DNA of 64,000 nt, taken from Microbacterium thalli. Lineage in GTDB: Bacteria; Actinomycetota; Actinomycetes; Actinomycetales; Microbacteriaceae. The first letter of the stretch is position 1; each line of letters opens with the position of its first letter. The translations under genes and the position numbers were made by a program. The DNA lies in assembly GCF_028737325.1 (NCBI RefSeq), contig NZ_JAQZCH010000001.1, positions 788,732 to 852,731 of the forward strand, in the 5' to 3' direction. This document shows, one piece after another, positions 59,412-64,000 of this stretch. The notes beneath the pieces were generated by a model. It was not told where the DNA came from. It saw only the letters and a program-made list of their open reading frames with translations, and searched no databases.

Positions 59412-60067
59412 CCCGCGGGGTCGACCTCGCGCTCCACCTCGTCACGGACGACCGCCTGCCGATCGACGCGCTGCCGTCGGTCGTGGACGCGGCCGTCGCG
59501 GGCGGGGTCACGGTCGTGCAGCTGCGCGACAAGCGGGTCGGCGCCGCTGAGCTCATCCGCCGCGCGGGGCTGCTGTCGGACGTCATCGCGGGGCGCGTGC
59601 CGCTGCTCATCGACGATCGCGTCGACGTGGCCCTCGCCGCGCGCGACGCGGGAGCGCGCATCGACGGTGTTCACCTCGGACAGTCCGACATCCCGCCGCT
59701 CACCGCGCGGCGTCTGCTCGGCGCGGACGCGGTCGTCGGGTGGACCGCGCACACCCCTGCCCACCTGCGCGCGGCGGCGGCCCTGCCGGCGGGGACCCTC
59801 GACTACCTGGGCGTCGGGGTGATCCGGCCCACGGCGACGAAGGCGGACCATCCGCCCGCCCTCGGCGTCGCGGGATTCGCCGAGCTCGCCGATGCGGCAT
59901 CGCTGCCGTGCGTCGCGATCGGCGGCGTGCGCCCGGAGGATGTGGGGCCGTTGCGTCGCGCGGGTGCCGCGGGGGTCGCGGTCGTGTCGGCGATCTGCGC
60001 GGCCGCCGATCCCGGGGCCGCCGCACGGTCGTTCGCTCATGCCGTCGACGCGGAGGGCGGGCGGTGA
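59408..60067 (+). CDS. thiE: Thiamine phosphate synthase
   Basis: A 219-residue TIM-barrel enzyme joining HMP pyrophosphate and thiazole phosphate into thiamine phosphate. Signatures are [48 protein letters not shown] (the family FPTxTK segment) and [30 protein letters not shown] start inside the thiM overlap; the stop overlaps thiD. Length normal. Confidence 0.93.
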   Translation: MTRGVDLALHLVTDDRLPIDALPSVVDAAVAGGVTVVQLRDKRVGAAELIRRAGLLSDVIAGRVPLLIDDRVDVALAARDAGARIDGVHLGQSDIPPLTARRLLGADAVVGWTAHTPAHLRAAAALPAGTLDYLGVGVIRPTATKADHPPALGVAGFAELADAASLPCVAIGGVRPEDVGPLRRAGAAGVAVVSAICAAADPGAAARSFAHAVDAEGGR

Positions 60068-61671
60068 CCCCGGGATCGGCGGACCCCCGTCCGCCGCGGG
60101 TGCTCAGCATCGCGGGCACCGATCCCACGGGCGGTGCCGGAATCCAAGCCGACCTGAAGACGATCGCGGCGTTCGGGGGATACGGCATGGCCGTCGTGAC
60201 CGCACTCGTCGCGCAGAACACGCTCGGCGTGCGCTCGGTGCATCCCTCACCGGCCGCGTTCCTGCGCGACCAACTCGAGGCCGTCGGCGACGACGTGCAG
60301 ATCGACGCGATCAAGATCGGGATGCTGCATTCGCAGCGGCTCATCGCGGTGGTCGACGACTGGCTGGGCCAGCGCACGGGTGACGTCGTGATCCTCGACC
60401 CGGTCATGGTCGCGACCAGCGGCGACCGCTTGCTCGACGCCGCCGCGGAGGACGCCGTTCGCGCGCTCTGCCGGCGGGCCGACCTGGTGACGCCGAACCT
60501 CCCCGAGCTGGCGGTTCTCGTCGATGAGCCCGTTGCGACGTCGTGGGGCGCGGCGGTGGCGCAGGCCCGGCGGCTAGCCGAGGCTTCGGGCGCTCGCGTG
60601 CTCCTGAAGGGGGGACACCTCGCCGGAGATGCCTGCCCCGACGCCCTCGTCTCAGCGGCCGGCGTCGTCGCGCAGATCGACGGCGCGCGCGTGGCCTCGA
60701 CGAACACCCACGGCACCGGCTGCTCGCTGTCGTCGGCGATGGCCACGCTCCGCGCCGCCGGGTGGGAGTGGACCGCTGCCCTCGCCCGCGCGAAGGCCTG
60801 GCTCACCGGAGCCATCGCCGCCGGCGCCGCGCTCGAGGTGGGACGCGGCAACGGCCCGATCGACCATCTGCACGAGCTGCGGCCCGCGCTCGACCATCTG
60901 CACGAGCTGCGGCCCGCGCTCGACCATCTGCACGAGCTGCGGCCCGCGTTCGACCTCCGTCCCGCGGTGACGACCGAAGCCGCCGCGGCCCCGTCGACCT
61001 GGACCGAGCGGGCCTGGACGGATGCCGCACCGGTGCGCGCCGCGGTCGACGCGTGCGCTCTCGTCGACGGTCTGCGGACCGGCGACCTCGACGCGCGATG
61101 GTTCGCGTGGTACCTCGCGCAGGACGCGCTGTATCTCGGTGAGTACGCCCGGGTGCTCGCGCGCGCCAGCGCGCTCGCGCCGCGGGCGGAGGAACAGGTG
61201 TTCTGGGCGGAGGCAGCGGCATCAGCCATCGCCGTCGAGGCCGAGCTGCACCGATCGCACGTGGACGAGACCGCGCCGGATGCCGCACCCACGACCCTCG
61301 CGTACACCGACCACCTGCATGCGGCGTCGGTCCGAGGCTCGTACGGCGAGCTCGTCGCGGCGCTGCTGCCCTGCTTCTGGCTGTATGCCGACCTCGGCGA
61401 GCGGTTCGCGGACGCCAACCACGACGCGCACCCGTACCGGGATTGGCTCGCGACGTACGCGGACCCCGCGTTCGCCGCCTCGACGCGGCGAGCGATCGCG
61501 GTGGTCGACCATGCCGCGAGCGAAGCGTCGCCCACTGAGCGGGAGCGGATGCGCGTGGCCTTCGCGCGGTCGATGGGGCACGAGCTCGCGTTCTTCGAGG
61601 CGCCCGTCCGCGCCGCCGATGCCCACGACGATGCCGACGCGGGGGGAGTCCGCGCACGGGGCCTAGTCTGA
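60064..61671 (+). CDS. thiD: Bifunctional HMP(-P) kinase / TenA-family protein (ThiD-TenA fusion)
   Basis: A 535-residue fusion. ThiD (about 1-265) phosphorylates hydroxymethylpyrimidine twice: SIAGTDPTGGAGIQADLKTIAAFGGYGM, DPVMVATSG, and NTHGTGCSLSSAMATLRAAGW with the catalytic GTGC. TenA (about 310-535) is a thiaminase II-like domain for pyrimidine salvage, with its active Cys in LLPCFWLYADLGERF and the DARWFAWYLAQDALYLGEYARVLA segment. The linker has three 10-residue repeats (DHLHELRPAL) from a 30-bp tandem DNA repeat. GTG start within the thiE overlap. Third gene of the TPP-controlled operon. Confidence 0.92.
   Translation: MTPGSADPRPPRVLSIAGTDPTGGAGIQADLKTIAAFGGYGMAVVTALVAQNTLGVRSVHPSPAAFLRDQLEAVGDDVQIDAIKIGMLHSQRLIAVVDDWLGQRTGDVVILDPVMVATSGDRLLDAAAEDAVRALCRRADLVTPNLPELAVLVDEPVATSWGAAVAQARRLAEASGARVLLKGGHLAGDACPDALVSAAGVVAQIDGARVASTNTHGTGCSLSSAMATLRAAGWEWTAALARAKAWLTGAIAAGAALEVGRGNGPIDHLHELRPALDHLHELRPALDHLHELRPAFDLRPAVTTEAAAAPSTWTERAWTDAAPVRAAVDACALVDGLRTGDLDARWFAWYLAQDALYLGEYARVLARASALAPRAEEQVFWAEAAASAIAVEAELHRSHVDETAPDAAPTTLAYTDHLHAASVRGSYGELVAALLPCFWLYADLGERFADANHDAHPYRDWLATYADPAFAASTRRAIAVVDHAASEASPTERERMRVAFARSMGHELAFFEAPVRAADAHDDADAGGVRARGLV
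60861..60950 (+). repeat. 30-bp tandem repeat (3 copies) in the ThiD-TenA linker
   Basis: Unit boundaries are 60861-60890, 60891-60920 and 60921-60950. Each starts CGACCATCTGCACGAGCTGC; the first two are identical and the third differs at the last positions (GCGTT instead of GCGCT). All are in frame. Confidence 0.95.
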
Positions 61672-61675
61672 GCAC

Positions 61676-62725
61676 ATGCCGAAGGACCGACCCGGCCGAG
61701 CCACCATGAAGGATGTCGCCGCGCTGGCGGGGGTCTCGGCGAAGACGGTCTCGAACGTCCTGACCGGCAGTGCCGTGGTGCGCCCCGAGACGCAGGAGCG
61801 CGTCGAGGCCGCGATGCGCGAGCTCGACTTCGTGCCCAACCTCAGCGCGCGGGGGCTGCGCAACGGGCGCTCGGGCGTCATCGCGATCGCCCTGCCGGAC
61901 CTCGCCACCGCGTTCTCGGCCGAGACACTGCACCACCTCGTCGACGCGGCGCACCAGCGGGGCTACGCGGTGCAGGTGGAAGAGACGGCGCTCGCACCGG
62001 AACGCGAGCGCGACCTGGTCTCGCGGGCGCGAGCGCACCTCGTCGACGGACTGGTGCTCAACCCGATCCGCATCGAGGACAGCGTCATCGACCGGGACGA
62101 GGGGCTGCCGCCGATCGTGCTGATCGGCGAGGTCGAGCAGCACGTCACCGACCGGGTGCTCATCGACAGCCCCGGCGGTGCGCGCGACGCCGTGGCGCAC
62201 CTCATCGGGCGCGGGGCGCGCCGCATCGCGGCGATCGGCGGAGACGAGCAGACCGAGCGCGCGACCGCGACGAGCCGCCTGCGGCTGGCGGGGATGCGCG
62301 CGGCGATCGCCGAGGCCGGTCTCGACCACGATCCGCGTCGCGAGATCAACGTCCTGCCGTGGAACATGGAGGCCGGCGCCTCGGGGGTGCGGACGCTTCT
62401 CGAGCGCGGCGTCGGCTTCGATGCGCTGCTGTGCTTCACCGATTCGATCGCGGTGGGAGCCCTGCACGCGCTCGCCGCCGCCGGCATCCGCGTGCCCGAG
62501 GAGGTGCTCGTGTGCGGCTTCGACGACATCGAGCAGGCGCGGTACACCAGCCCCGAGCTCTCGACCGTCTCGTTCGACCGCAGCGAGCTGGCCCGCGCCA
62601 CGATCGCGCTGCTCGAGGAGCGGATGACGGCTCCGGGGGCACCGGTGCGCGCCGTGGCGATCCCGCATCGCGTCGTCGCCCGGGCGAGCACCGGAGCGCG
62701 GCCTGCCGGGGTGCGCGGGCGCTGA
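61676..62725 (+). CDS. LacI-family transcriptional regulator
   Basis: A 349-residue repressor. The LacI helix-turn-helix is at about 11-35 (MKDVAALAGVSAKTVSNVLTG), with hinge helix PNLSARGLRNGRSG, and a periplasmic-binding-protein-like effector domain (GVIAIALPDLATAFSAETLHHLVDAA, LCFTDSIAVGALHALAAAGIRVPEEVLVCGFDDIEQARYTSPELSTVSFD). ATG 61676 lies 6 nt after TAGTCT and 4 bp after the thiD/tenA stop. It most likely represses the sugar importer that starts at 62811 through the palindrome at 62759. Confidence 0.93.
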   Translation: MPKDRPGRATMKDVAALAGVSAKTVSNVLTGSAVVRPETQERVEAAMRELDFVPNLSARGLRNGRSGVIAIALPDLATAFSAETLHHLVDAAHQRGYAVQVEETALAPERERDLVSRARAHLVDGLVLNPIRIEDSVIDRDEGLPPIVLIGEVEQHVTDRVLIDSPGGARDAVAHLIGRGARRIAAIGGDEQTERATATSRLRLAGMRAAIAEAGLDHDPRREINVLPWNMEAGASGVRTLLERGVGFDALLCFTDSIAVGALHALAAAGIRVPEEVLVCGFDDIEQARYTSPELSTVSFDRSELARATIALLEERMTAPGAPVRAVAIPHRVVARASTGARPAGVRGR

Positions 62726-62758
62726 GCCCCCTGCACGGGACCCCTCTTGCGGCAGCCA

Positions 62759-62772
62759 TTACATCGATGTAA
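62759..62772. promoter_or_regulatory. LacI-type operator upstream of the sugar-binding protein gene
   Basis: TTACATCGATGTAA is a perfect 14-bp palindrome with the central CG typical of LacI-family operators. It lies 34 bp after the lacI-type gene and 38 bp before the solute-binding protein ATG, overlapping the likely promoter (an AAAGTAGAC stretch follows). Confidence 0.85.
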
Positions 62773-62810
62773 AAGTAGACAAGTCCCTGTACGTCACGAA
62801 GGAGTGACCG

Positions 62811-64000
62811 ATGGCCCCACCACTCGAACTCAGCAGACGCCGGTTCCTGACCGGTGCTGCAGCCCTCGCCGGCACCGCGTTCCTCGCCTCGTGCGCCGGT
62901 CTGCCCGGCGGCTCGAACGCCCGCACCCTGCAGTTCTGGCACCTGCTGTCGGGCGCCGACGGCGTCACGATGTCGGGACTGCTCGACGGGGTGAACGCTG
63001 CGCAGTCCGACTACCGCGTGCGCCCGACCGTCCTGGCCTGGGGTGAGCCCTACTATACGAAGCTCGCGATGGCCGCGGCGGGCGGTCGCGCCCCCGACGT
63101 CTCGATCATGCATGCCTCGCGCGTGGTCGGGTACGCCCCGGGCGGTCTGCTCGACACGTGGGACACGGGGCGGCTCGCCGACCTCGGGGTCGACAGCAGC
63201 ACGTTCACCGACGCGATCTGGCGCAAGGGCTTCATCGGCGACGACCTGTACAGCGTCGCCCTCGACGCGCATCCGTTCATCCTCATGTACAACACCGAGA
63301 TCTGCGACGCGGCGGGCGTGCTCGACAGCGACGGCAAGCTGAAGCCGGTGACCTCGCCCGAGGAGTTCCTCGAGATGGCGCGAGCGGTCGCCGCCGTCTC
63401 GGAGTCGCACGGCCTGTCGTACGGCTACCTCGGCGACGGCGCGCAGATGTGGCGCCTGTTCTACACCCTCTATACGCAGCACGGTCTCGAGATGGGCCTG
63501 CCGCAAGGCGGTCCGGCCGAGATCGACGAGGATGCCGCGCTCGCCTCGCTCGGCTTCATGCAGCAGCTCCTCGATGATGAGATCGCTTCGCGCAGCGCCG
63601 ACTACCAGAGCGCGATCGCCGAATTCGCCACCGGCCGCAGCGGTCTCTTCCTCACCGGCGTGTGGGAGCTGCGCTCGATGCAGCAGCAGGACCTGCCGAT
63701 CGACGCCACGATCATCCCGACGCTCTTCGGCACGCCGTCGGTGTACGCCGACTCGCACTCGTTCACCCTGCCGCACCAGAGCGTCCCCGACGAGACCACG
63801 CGCGATCTCGTCTACCGCTTCGTCGCCGACATCCTGAAGGGCTCGTTCGACTGGGCCGAGGCCGGCCACATCCCCGCCTACCTGCCCGTCACGCAGTCGG
63901 CGGCGTACGCCGATCTGCTGCCGCAGGCGAACTACGCCGAGGCGGCCGAACTCGTCCGCTACGACCCGCCCGCCTGGTTCACCGGCTCGGGCTCGCGGTT
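62811..64000 (+). CDS. Extracellular solute-binding protein, family 1 (sugar ABC importer), 3' end outside window
   Basis: The frame is open from ATG 62811 to the window end (396 residues, nearly full length). The signal peptide has a twin-arginine-like RRRFLTGAA and a lipobox LASC with Cys28. The body matches family 1 sugar-binding proteins: LQFWHLLSGADGVTMSGLLDGVN, APDVSIMHASRVVGYAPGGLLD, LYSVALDAHPFILMYNTEI, SGLFLTGVWELRS, FDWAEAGHIPAYLPVTQSAAY. GAAGGAG lies 7 nt before the ATG. It should be followed by two MalF/MalG-type permeases outside the window. Confidence 0.92.
   Translation, partial: MAPPLELSRRRFLTGAAALAGTAFLASCAGLPGGSNARTLQFWHLLSGADGVTMSGLLDGVNAAQSDYRVRPTVLAWGEPYYTKLAMAAAGGRAPDVSIMHASRVVGYAPGGLLDTWDTGRLADLGVDSSTFTDAIWRKGFIGDDLYSVALDAHPFILMYNTEICDAAGVLDSDGKLKPVTSPEEFLEMARAVAAVSESHGLSYGYLGDGAQMWRLFYTLYTQHGLEMGLPQGGPAEIDEDAALASLGFMQQLLDDEIASRSADYQSAIAEFATGRSGLFLTGVWELRSMQQQDLPIDATIIPTLFGTPSVYADSHSFTLPHQSVPDETTRDLVYRFVADILKGSFDWAEAGHIPAYLPVTQSAAYADLLPQANYAEAAELVRYDPPAWFTGSGSR

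Noticed and set aside
60861..60950. Possible CRISPR-like array
   Set aside because: The units are directly adjacent without spacers, in frame within a gene, and no cas gene is present.

Overview
The window is high-GC DNA (about 70%) with almost no spacer; no gene-free stretch exceeds 300 bp. GTG starts are common, stop and start codons overlap (ATGA, GTGA, TGATG), and the gene types (13E12/DUF222-type HNH protein, Holin-X/DUF3618 envelope proteins, class-E-like sorting tail, FCD regulators) point to an actinobacterium of the Microbacteriaceae, most likely Microbacterium or a close relative. It reads as ordinary chromosome: I see no transposase, integrase, prophage, CRISPR array, tRNA or rRNA.

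Layout. 1-5.3 kb: 3' end of glyS, an HhH-GPD repair protein, two heme genes (protoporphyrinogen-oxidase-like and hemD) separated by three small envelope proteins. 5.3-9.3 kb: ABC exporter pair, crotonase-family hydrolase, and a J-domain protein joined to a NERD-like domain. 9.3-13.9 kb: a DD-carboxypeptidase, then a TPP riboswitch driving ykoEDC thiamine/HMP uptake. 13.9-19.2 kb: SorC-type regulator divergent from glpD-glpF-glpK. 19.2-23 kb: acetyltransferase, APH-like kinase, and an SDR/crotonase/SDR acyl-CoA operon. 23-31 kb: a catabolic operon (dipeptide-type ABC importer, CodA-like amidohydrolase, ornithine-cyclodeaminase-like protein) divergent from an FCD regulator. 31-34.3 kb: acetyltransferase, two paralogous HAD hydrolases and mmuM. 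34.3-38.9 kb: beta-glucoside locus (antiterminator, PTS EIIBCA, GH1) with a complete RAT/terminator switch. 38.9-42.6 kb: two flavin monooxygenases and a flavin reductase under a divergent MerR regulator. 42.7-47.1 kb: rlmN, aldo/keto reductase, NUDIX, an unknown membrane protein, RNase HI. 47.2-51.6 kb: methylcitrate cycle (gntR-prpD-prpB-prpC). 51.7-58.4 kb: a large secreted nucleotidase, a crotonase, an HNH protein, an acetyltransferase. 58.5-61.7 kb: a second TPP riboswitch with thiM-thiE-thiD/tenA. 61.7-64 kb: LacI regulator and the start of a sugar ABC importer, cut by the window end.

Themes. Carbon metabolism is organised as small substrate-specific operons, each next to its own regulator, and several carry a readable switch: two TPP riboswitches, a LicT-type RAT, a MerR promoter with long spacer, a perfect LacI palindrome, and paired GTATAC sites before the prp operon. 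A second theme is leaderless transcription: at least 13 genes have a TANNNT hexamer 6-7 nt before their start codon. A third is short in-frame tandem repeats added to conserved enzymes (rlmN tail, ThiD-TenA linker). The least explained items are the J-domain/NERD-like fusion, the two-monooxygenase locus, and the amidohydrolase/cyclodeaminase operon.
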